Assembly: GCF_000967655.1 (NCBI RefSeq)
Contig: NZ_JXYA01000021.1
Span: 1 to 64,000 of the forward strand
Origin: Pseudoalteromonas rubra
GTDB lineage: Bacteria; Pseudomonadota; Gammaproteobacteria; Enterobacterales; Alteromonadaceae
DNA length: 64,000 nucleotides
Direction of reading: 5' to 3'
The notes beneath the pieces were generated by a model that was not told where the DNA came from, ran no database searches, and saw only the letters and a program-made list of their open reading frames with translations. Below, piece by piece: positions 1 through 10,190 of this stretch. Each line of letters opens with the position of its first letter. The first letter of the stretch is position 1. The position numbers were made by a program, and so were the translations under genes.

Positions 1-191
1 AATTTAATCAATTTGGTATTATTTAGAGCCGTTGTAGACAGAGTGGTGTTGTCTATTCATCCATGAAGCTTGGTCCCATCGCGCATCCTTGCGCTCACCT
101 CTTCGAACTGCGAAGCGTTGCTTCGGTTTCTCATCACCCTTGCGCAAAGTAAATGTACTCGCGTTGCTCGCTGTCATTGTACTTTGCACTA
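1..191. repeat. Hairpin-rich noncoding stretch, possible dispersed repeat
   Basis: No gene is visible here. The stretch is dense in inverted repeats. The arms at 144-155 and 175-187 (GCAAAGTAAATG against CATTGTACTTTGC) pair almost fully around a 19-base loop. Shorter stems lie between about 80 and 125, such as GAAGCGTTGCTTC, GCGCATCCTTGCGC and TTCGAACTGCGAA. This density suggests a structured dispersed repeat or a transcript end downstream of the minus-strand gene at 192. There is no clear T tract, so I do not call it a terminator. No second copy was seen in the window. Confidence 0.35.
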
Positions 192-923
192 CTATTCAAT
201 GGCTGAGCAGTTTGATTGATAGCGGCTGAGGTAGCCGGGATCAGCTAGCAGCTTTCTAAGCGCTTCATTAAACAGTGGTGCGTACTTCTTGCTCTGCGGG
301 TTGATTAATAAAAACCCCCGATTGATAAAAGCAGGCTTAGGCTGGCGTACAAGGCGGGTCTGATCTGTATCGGGCAGGGCTTTTGCGTACTCCTTTCCTG
401 TCTGCTCATCTAAAATGATAATATCTGTGCGCTGACGAAGCAGAAGTTGTAAGTTTTTGGTTGTGTAAATGGCTTCAGAGGTTTCGATATCGTATTGTTT
501 GATTGCCTGCCAGAGCGTCTCTGGGTAGGTCAGTCCTTTATTTATCAGAAGTCGATAGGGTTTGAGATCCGCATACGAATCAAATTTAAAAGGTGTCTCA
601 TTTAAGTGATAGAAATACAAAATTTCTGAGGTAATGGGGTGAGCGGTATACACGTATTCAGAGGCTCTTTTCTCATTAAAGTACCAATAGGCACTACCGA
701 TAAACTCGGACTTTTTCCCTTCTTCATATGCGCGTTGCCAAGGCATAAAAACAAACCGTACTCGGATATCGTGCAAAGCAAAGGCATCTCGGATAAGCTG
801 AGCGGTACATCCCTGATCCTGACGGTGTCTGTCTACGTATGGTGGCCATTGACCTGTTGTAATGTGGACTGTTTCGGCGGTACAAGTGAGACTGTAAAAT
901 AAAGCAAAAATAATGTATTTCAC
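192..923 (-). CDS. Periplasmic solute-binding-like protein (SBP family 3)
   Basis: This is a secreted protein resembling the amino-acid-type ABC solute-binding proteins (family 3). The N-terminus is a short signal peptide ending near TCTAE, followed by the typical opening strand ITTGQWPPYVD. A middle motif GKKSEFIGSAYW and a late I-L-D-E-Q-T segment fit the two-lobe fold. At about 243 aa it matches the lone periplasmic proteins common in Alteromonadales that have no adjacent permease. None of the neighbours is a permease, so ligand uptake is not implied. The start is uncertain: a TTG at 929 and a GTG at 923 are in frame, and I prefer GTG because it begins the hydrophobic signal directly (VKYIIFALF). 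It is divergent from the next gene with about 110 bp between them. The ligand is unknown. Confidence 0.75.
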   Translation of the reverse strand: MKYIIFALFYSLTCTAETVHITTGQWPPYVDRHRQDQGCTAQLIRDAFALHDIRVRFVFMPWQRAYEEGKKSEFIGSAYWYFNEKRASEYVYTAHPITSEILYFYHLNETPFKFDSYADLKPYRLLINKGLTYPETLWQAIKQYDIETSEAIYTTKNLQLLLRQRTDIIILDEQTGKEYAKALPDTDQTRLVRQPKPAFINRGFLLINPQSKKYAPLFNEALRKLLADPGYLSRYQSNCSAIE

Positions 924-1032
924 TGACAATGCTCTGAAAACTGGGCTAAATAAAACTATAGCGCTTATTGTTGAATAAAACGAATAAGCCAGGAAAAGTG
1001 ATTAACTAACTAATTGAAATTAAGGCTAAGCT

Positions 1033-1725
1033 GTGGAAAGTTTTGTAGATATTTATGAGCGAGCGTGTCAGCGCAAAGGTAGCACGGAGATATTGGAATC
1101 ATTACTTAGCGAACCATTATCATCAGTACAGCTCGCTCGGCTTTCCGATGATGTATGGCTGGAGGAGTTCACTCGAAAAATATTTCAAAGTGGCTTTTAC
1201 TGGTCGGTGATCAACGCCAAGTGGCCCGGGTTTCGCGAAGTCTTTTGGGATTTCTCTGTTGAGAAGCTGCTGTATATGTCGCCCGAAATGTATGAGCAGC
1301 GTGCTCAGGACGAACGGATAGTACGTAACTATAAAAAAGTACAAAGTATTGCCGACAACTGCCTGATGATCCATGAATTAGCCCTTGAGCATGGCTCTTT
1401 TAGCGAGTTGGTTGCGCATTGGCCCGAGGACAACATCATCGAATTGTGGTCACTACTTAAAAAGAAAGGTAGCCGGTTGGGAGGAAATACAGGGGCGTAT
1501 GCACTGAGGGCAGTTGGCAAAGATACCTTTATTCTAAGCCGGGATGTAGAAGCCTATTTGCGGGCGCACGAGGTGATCTCGGGTGGCCTGCATAGCCAGA
1601 AGTCACTTCGCGCTACACAGGCATTCTTCAATGAGTTACGTAATCAAAGCGGTTATTCGTTACAAACATTAAGTCAGCTCGTTGCTTACAGTGTGGGTGA
1701 CAATTTGGCAGGAGTATCATCATGA
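1033..1725 (+). CDS. Divergent DNA-3-methyladenine glycosylase I-like protein
   Basis: This 230-aa protein resembles the Tag family (adenine glycosylase, base excision repair of alkylated DNA). The segment SGFYWSVINAKWPGFREVF (residues 53-71) matches the Tag stretch around its base-pocket Trp. When that segment is aligned from memory to E. coli Tag, the catalytic Glu38 position is Lys49, and no N-terminal Cys/His zinc ligands are present. A helix-hairpin-helix-like stretch (LGGNTGAYALRAVGKDTF) followed by Asp171 suggests an HhH-glycosylase type of active site instead. The start is GTG with TAAGG eight bases upstream. The stop overlaps the ATG of selO by four bases (ATGA), so the two are translationally coupled. 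The substrate is uncertain. Confidence 0.7.
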   Translation: MESFVDIYERACQRKGSTEILESLLSEPLSSVQLARLSDDVWLEEFTRKIFQSGFYWSVINAKWPGFREVFWDFSVEKLLYMSPEMYEQRAQDERIVRNYKKVQSIADNCLMIHELALEHGSFSELVAHWPEDNIIELWSLLKKKGSRLGGNTGAYALRAVGKDTFILSRDVEAYLRAHEVISGGLHSQKSLRATQAFFNELRNQSGYSLQTLSQLVAYSVGDNLAGVSS

Positions 1726-3152
1726 GTCATTTCTTCCCACGTTACACCGAATTAGGCGAGGCTTATCTGGTGCCACAGCAGCCTTATCAGTTTGAACAAG
1801 CTCAGGTATTGCTGACGAACCAGGCGTTGTTAACTGATCTGGGTCTCGACCTCGATCAACAACAGCTAAAAAACTACCTTGCGGGCTTGTCTCAGGTGAA
1901 TAGCATCCAGCCGGTTGCCATGGCTTACTGCGGACATCAGTTTGGTCATTTTAACCCACAGCTCGGTGATGGGCGGGCACACCTAATTGCGTCATTCACC
2001 GCGTCTGATGGCCTGAATTATGACATGCACCTCAAGGGCTCTGGTGCGACTGTGTTCTCCCGTGGGGGCGATGGCCTGTGTGCACTGGGTCCCGCTATCC
2101 GGGAATACATTATGAGCCAAGCCATGCATGCGCTCGATGTGCCAACAACGCACTGTCTGGCGGTCTTGTCTACTGGTCAACACGTTATGCGTCAAAGGCA
2201 GGAACCAGGCGCGGTTGTATGCCGGGTTGCTCGCAGTCATATCCGGGTCGGTACTTTTCAGCTGATGGCGATGAACAAAGATACAGCAGCCATGGAGCAG
2301 CTTGTCGACTTGTGTATTCGCGAGCACTTTAGCGACATTACCTCAAGTGGTGAGGCCCGTATATTCGACTTCTTCAAACATGTGTGCAGCAAGCAATGTG
2401 CATTGATTTTAAAATGGATGCAGGTGGGGTTCATTCATGGCGTTATGAATACAGACAACACCCTGATAAATGGTGAGACCATAGATTACGGCCCGTGTGC
2501 CATGATGGAGTCTTTTTCATTTGATGCCGTATTTAGCTCCATTGACCGACAGGGGCGTTATGCGTTTGGTCAGCAGCCTAATATTGCCAGCTGGAACTGT
2601 GGGCGCCTGGCAGAATCCCTGATGCTGTTAGTCGATGACAAAGACGCCGCAGTTGAACGTTTTTCAGAAATTTTAAGTCAGTTTGCCGACGATTTTAATC
2701 AAGGCTATCAGCAGATGTGGATCAAAAAGCTCGGCTTATTGACGTGGCAAGAGTCTGAACAGGCTCTGCTGAGTGAGCTACTTTCCCTGATGCAGCAAAA
2801 TAAGCTGGATTACACCAATACGTTTGCTGCGCTAACTAATTCACTGCACACTAACCCACTGCCGAGCTATACCGTACCGGAGGTGCTATCGGGTTGGGTA
2901 GCAAAATGGCGCGAGCGGATCGGCGACCCTGGTGAAGCACACGCGATAATGCAATCCGTCAATCCTGCCATTATTCCACGCAATGATATGGTTGAGCACT
3001 TTATTGCAGAGTTTAACCAGGGGGACAACAGTAGTGCTTTCACCAACTGGTTAAATGCGCTGAAAACCCCATACTTATATCAGACTTATCCCGCGCAGTG
3101 GCTGGCAACGATGTCCAATGAACAAGCTTACCAGACGTTTTGTGGTACCTGA
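1722..3152 (+). CDS. selO: SelO family protein adenylyltransferase
   Basis: SelO (YdiU/UPF0061) is a pseudokinase-fold enzyme that moves AMP from ATP onto Ser, Thr or Tyr of proteins and is linked to oxidative stress. Family hallmarks are clear: YCGHQFGHFNPQLGDGRA, LKGSGATVFSRGGDG, REYIMSQAMHALDVPTT, and HGVMNTDN with the metal-binding Asn/Asp. The length of 476 aa equals the usual bacterial form. The C-terminus is FCGT, so a Cys occupies the antepenultimate place that is selenocysteine in animal SelO. It starts inside the stop of the glycosylase-like gene and ends three bases before the ABC transporter, so the three form one operon. Targets cannot be told from the sequence. Confidence 0.93.
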   Translation: MSHFFPRYTELGEAYLVPQQPYQFEQAQVLLTNQALLTDLGLDLDQQQLKNYLAGLSQVNSIQPVAMAYCGHQFGHFNPQLGDGRAHLIASFTASDGLNYDMHLKGSGATVFSRGGDGLCALGPAIREYIMSQAMHALDVPTTHCLAVLSTGQHVMRQRQEPGAVVCRVARSHIRVGTFQLMAMNKDTAAMEQLVDLCIREHFSDITSSGEARIFDFFKHVCSKQCALILKWMQVGFIHGVMNTDNTLINGETIDYGPCAMMESFSFDAVFSSIDRQGRYAFGQQPNIASWNCGRLAESLMLLVDDKDAAVERFSEILSQFADDFNQGYQQMWIKKLGLLTWQESEQALLSELLSLMQQNKLDYTNTFAALTNSLHTNPLPSYTVPEVLSGWVAKWRERIGDPGEAHAIMQSVNPAIIPRNDMVEHFIAEFNQGDNSSAFTNWLNALKTPYLYQTYPAQWLATMSNEQAYQTFCGT

Positions 3153-3155
3153 CCT

Positions 3156-4943
3156 ATGAATGAACAGAGCAGTCAGGCACTGACCTGGCAGGAAATTAAA
3201 CGACAGATACTGACACATAAAACGCCTTTGATTTATGCGCATCTGATAGCGCTGTGTGCAGCGCTGGTCAGCGTGCCAATTCCGCTTATGATGCCCCTGT
3301 TGGTGGACGAGGTACTGCTGGCACACCCAGGTACTGCGGTCGAGACCCTCAATCAGGTGTTGCCCGCGCAGTGGCAGGGAGCAACGGGCTATATCATATC
3401 GATATTAATCGCGGTGGTATGTATGCGCTTGAGCGCTCTGGTACTAGGGGTCGCGCAGTCCCGCCAGTTCACGATTATTGGAAAAGACATTTCCTATCGG
3501 ATCCGGGAGAGACTACTGGGACATCTGGCACAGGTACAGCTAAAGGAATATGAAACTCAGGGCGCTGCGGCAATTAGTTCACGATGTATCACAGATATCG
3601 AGACGCTGGATGGGTTTATTAGCCAAACACTCTCTCGCTTTCTGATAGGTATTTTGACCATTGTAGGCACTGCGGTGGTGTTACTCTGGATTGACTGGGT
3701 GCTTGGGTTGATCATTCTGACGCTTAACCCGGCCGTGATTTACTTTTCCCGGCAGTTCGGCAAACGGGTTAAGGATCTTAAAAAACATCAGAATAATGCA
3801 TTTGAGGCGTTTCAGAGTGCCCTGGTGGATACCTTAGATGCGATTGCTCAGCTCAAAGCGATGCGCCGGGAACAAAGTTATTTTGACACGGTTATTACAG
3901 CGGCAAAATCACTTCGTCACCATTCTGTGCAGTCACAATGGAAGACGGACGCGGTTAATCGCCTCAGTTTCACAGTTTTCTTACTGGGTTTTGAAGTATT
4001 CCGTGCAATTGCGATGCTGATGGTGGTTTTTTCCGATCTGACTGTAGGACAAATATTCGCGGTGTTTGGGTACCTATGGTTTATGATGGGGCCGGTTCAG
4101 GAGATCCTGAGTATTCAATATGCTTACTATGGCGCGACCGCAGCATTGCAACGTCTGAACCAGGTGCTGGCTTTCAGTACTGAGCCGCAGCAATCAAGCA
4201 ACAGCGAAGTTTTCAATCAGCCAACCATTCAAATCGATTTTCGTCATGTCAGTTTTGCCTATCAGGATGGACTGCCGGTTCTGAATGATGTCACGTTGAG
4301 TTTACCCAGCGGTAAGAAAACGGCCCTAGTTGCGGTTTCGGGAGGCGGTAAATCGACTCTTGTGCAGCTGTTACTGGGACTATATCAGAAGCAGTCCGGG
4401 GATATTTTTATTAACGGTATGCCTGCAGAGGAAGTTGGCTTTCACGCCATTCGGGAGCATGTTGTCACTGTGTTACAGCAACCCATTTTGTTCAATGCCA
4501 GTATTCGGGAAAACCTGGCCATGGGCAAAGTATGTGACGATGAGCAGCTATGGCACGCGTTAAAGGTTGCAGAGCTGGCCGAAACTGTGATGGCCATGCC
4601 GCAACAGCTGGATACTGTGGTCGGGCGCAATGGTGTGCGGCTGTCTGGCGGACAAAAGCAGCGCCTGGCCATTGCCCGTATGGTTGCGGCGGATCCGAAA
4701 GTGGTTATTTTAGATGAGGCAACTTCGGCATTGGATGTCGAAACAGAAGCGAAGATCCACCGAAATCTCAATACTTTCTTATCGGGCAGAACCACGCTGA
4801 TCATTGCCCACCGCCTCAGTGCCATCCGCCAGGCAGACCAAATTTACGTGTTGGACGACGGGGTGGTGAGTCAGGCTGGCGATCATCACAGTCTGGTGGC
4901 CGAACAGGGCTTGTATCGGGTGTTGTTCGGTCATCAGAGCTGA
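3156..4943 (+). CDS. ABC transporter, fused permease and ATPase (exporter type)
   Basis: This 595-aa half-transporter has an N-terminal six-helix membrane domain (about residues 20-330) and a C-terminal ATPase domain (about 350-590). The Walker A reads AVSGGGKST, with Ala at the first position of the loop, which the A/G-x4-G-K-S/T pattern allows. The signature LSGGQKQRLAIARM and Walker B VVILDEATSALD are intact, as is the switch His (IIAHRLS). It belongs to the MsbA/LapB-like exporter class and has no C39 peptidase domain. It follows selO by three bases and should be co-transcribed with it. It likely works as a homodimer, since no partner half-transporter is nearby. The substrate is unknown. 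Confidence 0.9.
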   Translation: MNEQSSQALTWQEIKRQILTHKTPLIYAHLIALCAALVSVPIPLMMPLLVDEVLLAHPGTAVETLNQVLPAQWQGATGYIISILIAVVCMRLSALVLGVAQSRQFTIIGKDISYRIRERLLGHLAQVQLKEYETQGAAAISSRCITDIETLDGFISQTLSRFLIGILTIVGTAVVLLWIDWVLGLIILTLNPAVIYFSRQFGKRVKDLKKHQNNAFEAFQSALVDTLDAIAQLKAMRREQSYFDTVITAAKSLRHHSVQSQWKTDAVNRLSFTVFLLGFEVFRAIAMLMVVFSDLTVGQIFAVFGYLWFMMGPVQEILSIQYAYYGATAALQRLNQVLAFSTEPQQSSNSEVFNQPTIQIDFRHVSFAYQDGLPVLNDVTLSLPSGKKTALVAVSGGGKSTLVQLLLGLYQKQSGDIFINGMPAEEVGFHAIREHVVTVLQQPILFNASIRENLAMGKVCDDEQLWHALKVAELAETVMAMPQQLDTVVGRNGVRLSGGQKQRLAIARMVAADPKVVILDEATSALDVETEAKIHRNLNTFLSGRTTLIIAHRLSAIRQADQIYVLDDGVVSQAGDHHSLVAEQGLYRVLFGHQS

Positions 4944-5051
4944 ATGTAAAATTAACAAAAAATTCCTAAATAGTGTTAAGTAAATATTAAGACTTAATCT
5001 ACTATTATTACTGTAATTATCAGATTGCACTATTATTTTAGAGAGGGAAGG

Positions 5052-6101
5052 ATGATGAAACTAAGAATGCTAAGCGTTGTTGTAACAGCTTTGATGGCAA
5101 CCGGAGCGTATGCGGATGACCATAAAGAAGGGGTTTACTTGGGCGTTTTCGGCGACTACTACAACGCTGAGTGGGAGAATAGCCGGGATGCGGCCGGTGT
5201 CACTGTTGATGATTCCACCGGTTGGGGCGCTGAGCTGGGCTATCGCTTCAGTAAATACTGGAGTGGTCGTATTGAATATGCTGACATGGACTTTGACTTG
5301 TCAGGGCTTCGCACTGATTCCGTTGATGGAGACAGAGTCGGTATCGATGGTCTCTACCACTTTAATGGCGGCCCTTTCTATGCACTGTTTGGTCTGAAGT
5401 CAATCGATGTGTTTGACAGCAACACATTTGCTAACGTCGGTGCGGGTTATCGTCATCACTTTAGCGAGAACTTTGCTGCGAACTTTGAAACGGCGATTTA
5501 TCAGGGCATTGATCGTGGTTACACAGATGTAGGTGCAAAACTGGGTATTAACTACTTCTTTGGTGGTTCAAGCAGCAGCAAGCCCGTTGAGCCAGCACCT
5601 GCGCCAGAGCCTGTGGTTGTTGTGGCTGCACCTGTAGATACCGATAAAGACGGTATTTATGACATGGATGATCAGTGCGCGAACACACCAATGACTGATG
5701 CCGTCGATGCACAGGGCTGTACCTTGTACGAAGATAAAGAAGTCACTGTTAGCCTGCTGGTGCGTTTCCCTAACAATAATTCCAGCGTATCTCAACAGTA
5801 TCTTGACGATATTCAGGCCGTTGTCAGTTTCCTCAATGAACACCCTGAAACAACCGTAGTACTTGAAGGCCACACTTCAGCGGTGGGTAAAGCCGAGTAC
5901 AACAAGTGGCTGTCTAAAAAGCGTGCCGATTCAGTTGCAAAGCAGCTGATTGATAAGGGCATTGATAAAATGCGCATCACAACGGTCGGTTTTGGTGAAG
6001 AGCGCCTGAAAAACATGGGTGAGTCTGCACAGGCCCATGCTGAAAACCGTCGTGTAGAAGCTAAAGTAAAATCTATCGAGCGTGTTAAGGTACAGCGTTA
6101 A
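5052..6101 (+). CDS. ompA: OmpA family outer-membrane protein
   Basis: The protein has a cleaved signal (MKLRMLSVVVTALMATGAYA) and an eight-strand beta-barrel domain to about residue 165. Then come a Pro/Ala/Glu-rich hinge, a calcium-type thrombospondin-3 repeat (DTDKDGIYDMDDQC) and a C-terminal OmpA peptidoglycan-binding domain with the signature VLEGHTSAVGKAEYNKWLSK. It anchors the outer membrane to the wall. The start is one of two neighbouring ATGs (5052 or 5055); the GAGGG at 5043-5047 favours 5055 by spacing. An upstream in-frame TTG at 5025 has no ribosome site. The gene is monocistronic with its own terminator. Confidence 0.9.
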   Translation: MMKLRMLSVVVTALMATGAYADDHKEGVYLGVFGDYYNAEWENSRDAAGVTVDDSTGWGAELGYRFSKYWSGRIEYADMDFDLSGLRTDSVDGDRVGIDGLYHFNGGPFYALFGLKSIDVFDSNTFANVGAGYRHHFSENFAANFETAIYQGIDRGYTDVGAKLGINYFFGGSSSSKPVEPAPAPEPVVVVAAPVDTDKDGIYDMDDQCANTPMTDAVDAQGCTLYEDKEVTVSLLVRFPNNNSSVSQQYLDDIQAVVSFLNEHPETTVVLEGHTSAVGKAEYNKWLSKKRADSVAKQLIDKGIDKMRITTVGFGEERLKNMGESAQAHAENRRVEAKVKSIERVKVQR

Positions 6102-6115
6102 TCTTAACCTGTTTT

Positions 6116-6147
6116 ACAAAGGCCCGGAAATATCCGGGCTTTTTTGT
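6116..6147 (+). terminator. Rho-independent terminator of ompA
   Basis: A GCCCGGA stem at 6122-6128 pairs with TCCGGGC at 6133-6139 around a four-base loop. It is followed by six T residues. Confidence 0.9.
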
Positions 6148-6353
6148 GTCTTAAGCATTCATAAAAATACCATTTTTCCCTACCTGCATTCATGTGATTT
6201 ATAGCGAACATAAGGCGACTTAGTGGCCGTTTGATTTTCATCTATACTCTAAGACCTTATAATAAATCATCATATTTTATGGATAAGTAAATTTATTGGA
6301 GTTATTAACTTAAAAATTTAATTATCTGTTCACGTCACCAAGAGGGCAATATT

Positions 6354-8951
6354 GTGCTTCAAGAATATCGTAAACATGTTGAGGAGCGCGCAGAGCAGGG
6401 GATTGTTCCCAAACCACTGGATGCGCAACAAACGGCAGAACTGATCGAGTTATTGAAAACGCCACCAGCAGGTGAAGAAGAGTTTATCGTCGATCTCTTT
6501 ATCAACCGTGTACCACCCGGTGTGGATGATGCGGCATATGTGAAGGCGGGTTTTTTAGCGGCAATCACTAAGGGCGAAGCGACGTCACCTTTGATCACCA
6601 AAGCCTATGCCGCAGAGTTGCTGGGGACTATGCTGGGCGGCTACAACATTGCCCCAATGATTGAATTGCTGGATGATGATGAGCTGGCACCTATCGCAGT
6701 AAAAGGGCTGTCTCATACGCTGTTAATGTTTGATGCTTTTTACGATGTTGAGGAAAAAGCCAAAGCAGGTAATGCCTTTGCTAAGCAGGTGATTGAGTCC
6801 TGGGCCAACGCTGAGTGGTTCCTGGAAAAACCGGCGGTTGCAGACAAAATATCTGTCACCGTATTTAAAGTCACCGGTGAGACCAATACGGATGACCTGT
6901 CTCCGGCACCAGACGCCTGGTCACGACCTGATATTCCATTACATGCACTGGCCATGCTAAAGAATGAGCGAGATGGGATCAATCCGGACAAGGCGGGTGA
7001 GGTAGGTCCGATCACTCAGCTGGAAACTTTGAAGCAAAAAGGTCTGCCGCTGGCGTACGTTGGTGATGTAGTCGGTACGGGCTCTTCACGTAAGTCAGCC
7101 ACTAACTCAGTGCTTTGGTTTATGGGTGATGATATTCCGTTTGTACCGAATAAGCGAGTGGGTGGTGTGTGCCTGGGTGGTAAGATAGCACCTATTTTCT
7201 TCAATACCATGGAAGACTCGGGCGCGCTGCCGATTGAGTTACCTGTAGATGACCTGAACATGGGGGATCAGATTGATATCTATCCCTACGAAGGTGTTGT
7301 GAAACGTCATGGCAGCGATGAAGTGATCACCACGTTTAGCTTCAAATCTGATGTGATCCTCGACGAAGTGCGCGCTGGCGGTCGTATTCCTCTGATCATT
7401 GGTCGCGGACTGACAGACAAGGCGCGGCAGTCATTGGGTATGGAGCCAGAAGAGATTTTCTGCAAACCTAAGCTAATTGAAGATTCAGGTAAAGGGTTCA
7501 CACTGGCGCAGAAAATGGTTGGTCGCGCCTGTAATATGCCGGGTGTACGTCCTGGTCAGTATTGTGAACCGACCATGACCACAGTCGGCTCGCAGGATAC
7601 CACAGGCCCAATGACCCGGGATGAGTTGAAAGACCTGGCGTGTCTGGGCTTTTCAGCCGATCTGACAATGCAGTCATTCTGTCATACATCGGCGTATCCT
7701 AAGCCCATTGATGTGAATACGCACCACACCTTGCCTGATTTCATCATGAACCGGGGTGGCGTATCACTGCGTCCGGGTGATGGCGTGATCCACTCATGGC
7801 TAAACCGTATGTTGCTGCCCGACACAGTCGGTACTGGCGGTGATTCCCACACCCGCTTCCCGTTGGGTATTTCCTTCCCTGCGGGCTCCGGTGCTGTAGC
7901 CTTCGCGGCGGCGACCGGCGTGATGCCACTGGATATGCCTGAATCTGTATTGGTGCGCTTTAAAGGCGAGATGCAGCCCGGGATCACACTGCGTGATTTA
8001 GTCCATGCAATTCCATACTACGCCATTAAACAAGGCCTGCTGACGGTTGAAAAGAAGGGTAAGATCAATGAGTTTTCCGGTCGTATCCTGGAAATTGAAG
8101 GGGTTGAACACCTCACTGTAGAGCAAGCATTTGAACTGTCTGATGCGTCGGCTGAGCGCTCTGCCGCGGGCTGTACGGTCAAGCTGTCTCAGGAATCCAT
8201 TGAAGAGTACCTCAATTCTAATATTGTGATGCTGAAGTGGATGATTTCTGAGGGCTATGGCGATGTCCGTACTATAGAGCGCCGTATCACTAAGATGGAA
8301 GAATGGCTGGCCAATCCAGAGCTGATGACGGCGGATAGCGATGCTGAATATGCCCATACACTAGAGATTGATTTGGCAGAAATCAAAGAGCCGATTCTGT
8401 GTGCGCCAAACGATCCGGATGATGCTCGTTTGTTGTCTGAGGTCACCGGTGAGAAAATTGATGAAGTATTCATCGGGTCGTGTATGACCAATATTGGCCA
8501 CTTCAGAGCGGCAGGTAAACTGCTCGATAATTTTGGTGGCCGTTTACCCACTCAGCTATGGGTAGCGCCACCGACTAAGATGGACAGAGATCAGCTGACC
8601 GACGAAGGCTATTACGGTATTTATGGACGGGTTGGTGCGCGTATCGAAACGCCGGGATGTTCATTATGTATGGGTAACCAGGCGCGGGTTGCGGATAAAG
8701 CAACGGTGGTCTCTACCTCAACGCGTAATTTCCCCAACCGCCTGGGGACTGGCGCCAATGTCTATCTGGCGTCAGCTGAGCTGGCAGCGGTTGCGGCGAT
8801 TATGGGTAAATTACCGACCCCGGCGGAATATCAGGAATATGCCGAGCGGATCAACGCCACGGCGGCAGATACTTATCGTTACCTGAATTTCCATAAAATG
8901 CCTCAGTACACCAAAAAAGCTGATAGCGTGATTATTCAGCAGGCTGTGTAA
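6354..8951 (+). CDS. acnB: Aconitate hydratase B
   Basis: AcnB isomerises citrate to isocitrate in the TCA cycle and, without its cluster, can bind mRNA. The length of 865 aa equals E. coli AcnB. The N-terminus [15 protein letters not shown] and the [19 protein letters not shown] segment mark the HEAT-like domain that is unique to the B type. The [4Fe-4S] cysteines lie in [13 protein letters not shown] and [10 protein letters not shown] near the C-terminus. The GTG start at 6354 matches the family start and has AGAGGG upstream. It is monocistronic, with about 250 bp before it that should hold the promoter. Confidence 0.97.
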   Translation: MLQEYRKHVEERAEQGIVPKPLDAQQTAELIELLKTPPAGEEEFIVDLFINRVPPGVDDAAYVKAGFLAAITKGEATSPLITKAYAAELLGTMLGGYNIAPMIELLDDDELAPIAVKGLSHTLLMFDAFYDVEEKAKAGNAFAKQVIESWANAEWFLEKPAVADKISVTVFKVTGETNTDDLSPAPDAWSRPDIPLHALAMLKNERDGINPDKAGEVGPITQLETLKQKGLPLAYVGDVVGTGSSRKSATNSVLWFMGDDIPFVPNKRVGGVCLGGKIAPIFFNTMEDSGALPIELPVDDLNMGDQIDIYPYEGVVKRHGSDEVITTFSFKSDVILDEVRAGGRIPLIIGRGLTDKARQSLGMEPEEIFCKPKLIEDSGKGFTLAQKMVGRACNMPGVRPGQYCEPTMTTVGSQDTTGPMTRDELKDLACLGFSADLTMQSFCHTSAYPKPIDVNTHHTLPDFIMNRGGVSLRPGDGVIHSWLNRMLLPDTVGTGGDSHTRFPLGISFPAGSGAVAFAAATGVMPLDMPESVLVRFKGEMQPGITLRDLVHAIPYYAIKQGLLTVEKKGKINEFSGRILEIEGVEHLTVEQAFELSDASAERSAAGCTVKLSQESIEEYLNSNIVMLKWMISEGYGDVRTIERRITKMEEWLANPELMTADSDAEYAHTLEIDLAEIKEPILCAPNDPDDARLLSEVTGEKIDEVFIGSCMTNIGHFRAAGKLLDNFGGRLPTQLWVAPPTKMDRDQLTDEGYYGIYGRVGARIETPGCSLCMGNQARVADKATVVSTSTRNFPNRLGTGANVYLASAELAAVAAIMGKLPTPAEYQEYAERINATAADTYRYLNFHKMPQYTKKADSVIIQQAV

Positions 8952-8971
8952 GCGACTGAGTAAATTGCCTC

Positions 8972-9000
8972 AAAGAGCCAGCTTCAAGCTGGCTCTTTTG
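8972..9000 (+). terminator. Rho-independent terminator of acnB
   Basis: The stem AAAGAGCCAGC pairs with GCTGGCTCTTT around a TTCAA loop and ends in T residues. Confidence 0.9.
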
Positions 9001-9209
9001 TGTTGAGCGTCTGCAACATCTAGCCTACTTTTTCATTAAATCTTTCATATTGTTTCAGTTAGCTTTCAGTGCTTTAAAGTCATGCTGAGTTCCTTGACTA
9101 TCCTCTCGGCTGGCTTATTATTGTACAATAATGTAAGTATCTGTAACCAGGGAGTGGTGCGTTTTTCCTTGTGTTACTTTTTAGTCCACTCTGCGCAAGG
9201 TCTAATGTT

Positions 9210-10190
9210 ATGAATAAATCGTTCATTATGGCGTGTTGTCTGGTGACAGGCACCGCGGCAGCTGCACCAAACCCCTCCTACAGTGAAATTCGACTCGGTT
9301 TTGAATCAATCGACTACAGTGAAGCGCTCAATGATTTGAGCGGACTGGGTCGTCTGACCCAGGATGCCACAGTCAGTAACCCCACAATACGACAGCTTTC
9401 CTACTCAGGCATAAACGACGACTGGGGTGTGTACATTGGGACGGCTGCAACCATATACACAGGCCTGGATACTGAAACCTGGTATGTGAACGATTTCACA
9501 GATCCTAACGACAGCTCAGTGACACACCAATTTGGTGCGGTGCAGACCAATGACTTTAAAGTAAAGTCTAACGAAATTGCCCTGAGTGCCGCCTACAATA
9601 TGACGCGTGCGTTGCAGGTGACTATGGGGGGGCGGGTATTCACCACCAGTTTTACCCGCTCAGACTTCCAGTTTGCACAGCCAGGGGCAGGCCAGTTTGA
9701 TCAGGTTTTACAGTCAGCCCCCCGTGGGGAGAATGATCCGGTGGCCCGCTTTAACTTACCCGGACAAAACAACTTAGGTAGCGGCGATCTCGAAGGATTA
9801 CCAGGTAATTTACAGTCTGTGGTTTCCACCACTGAAGACCAAATGAGCATCATTGCGGCGGCGGGACTGCGTTATGACAGCAAATTACAGGATGCCTTTA
9901 ACAAATTTAGCTGGTATGCCGATGCCGAAGTCACGCTTCCCGTTTATACTCGGGTACAAAATACCCGTACCATAGAAAAAACCCTCAGTGAGACATTCAA
10001 TGGCTGGGGCATTCAGGCACGTGCGGGTGTGCGATATCAGGTGTTTAAGAGCATTGCCGTAATGGCGGGCGTGGATGCTTCCTACAAAGAACGTGATGCT
10101 ATCTCTGAGTCCGATGGTAATCGCCGTACGGTGCCAGATATAGAATATACCAACCTTTCTCTTTCAGCTGGCATTCAGTGGAGTTATTAA
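9210..10190 (+). CDS. Outer-membrane beta-barrel protein, function unknown
   Basis: The protein is about 326 aa with a signal peptide (MNKSFIMACCLVTGTAAAA). The body alternates polar and hydrophobic residues in short strands separated by acidic loops. It ends in SLSAGIQWSY, whose C-terminal aromatic residue is typical of Bam-inserted barrels. I do not recognise the family. I chose ATG 9210 because the signal begins there; an in-frame TTG at 9171 would add 13 residues without a good ribosome site. Its TAA overlaps the ATG of the lipoprotein gene by one base (TAATG), so the pair is translationally coupled. They probably make one envelope unit. Confidence 0.7.
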   Translation: MNKSFIMACCLVTGTAAAAPNPSYSEIRLGFESIDYSEALNDLSGLGRLTQDATVSNPTIRQLSYSGINDDWGVYIGTAATIYTGLDTETWYVNDFTDPNDSSVTHQFGAVQTNDFKVKSNEIALSAAYNMTRALQVTMGGRVFTTSFTRSDFQFAQPGAGQFDQVLQSAPRGENDPVARFNLPGQNNLGSGDLEGLPGNLQSVVSTTEDQMSIIAAAGLRYDSKLQDAFNKFSWYADAEVTLPVYTRVQNTRTIEKTLSETFNGWGIQARAGVRYQVFKSIAVMAGVDASYKERDAISESDGNRRTVPDIEYTNLSLSAGIQWSY

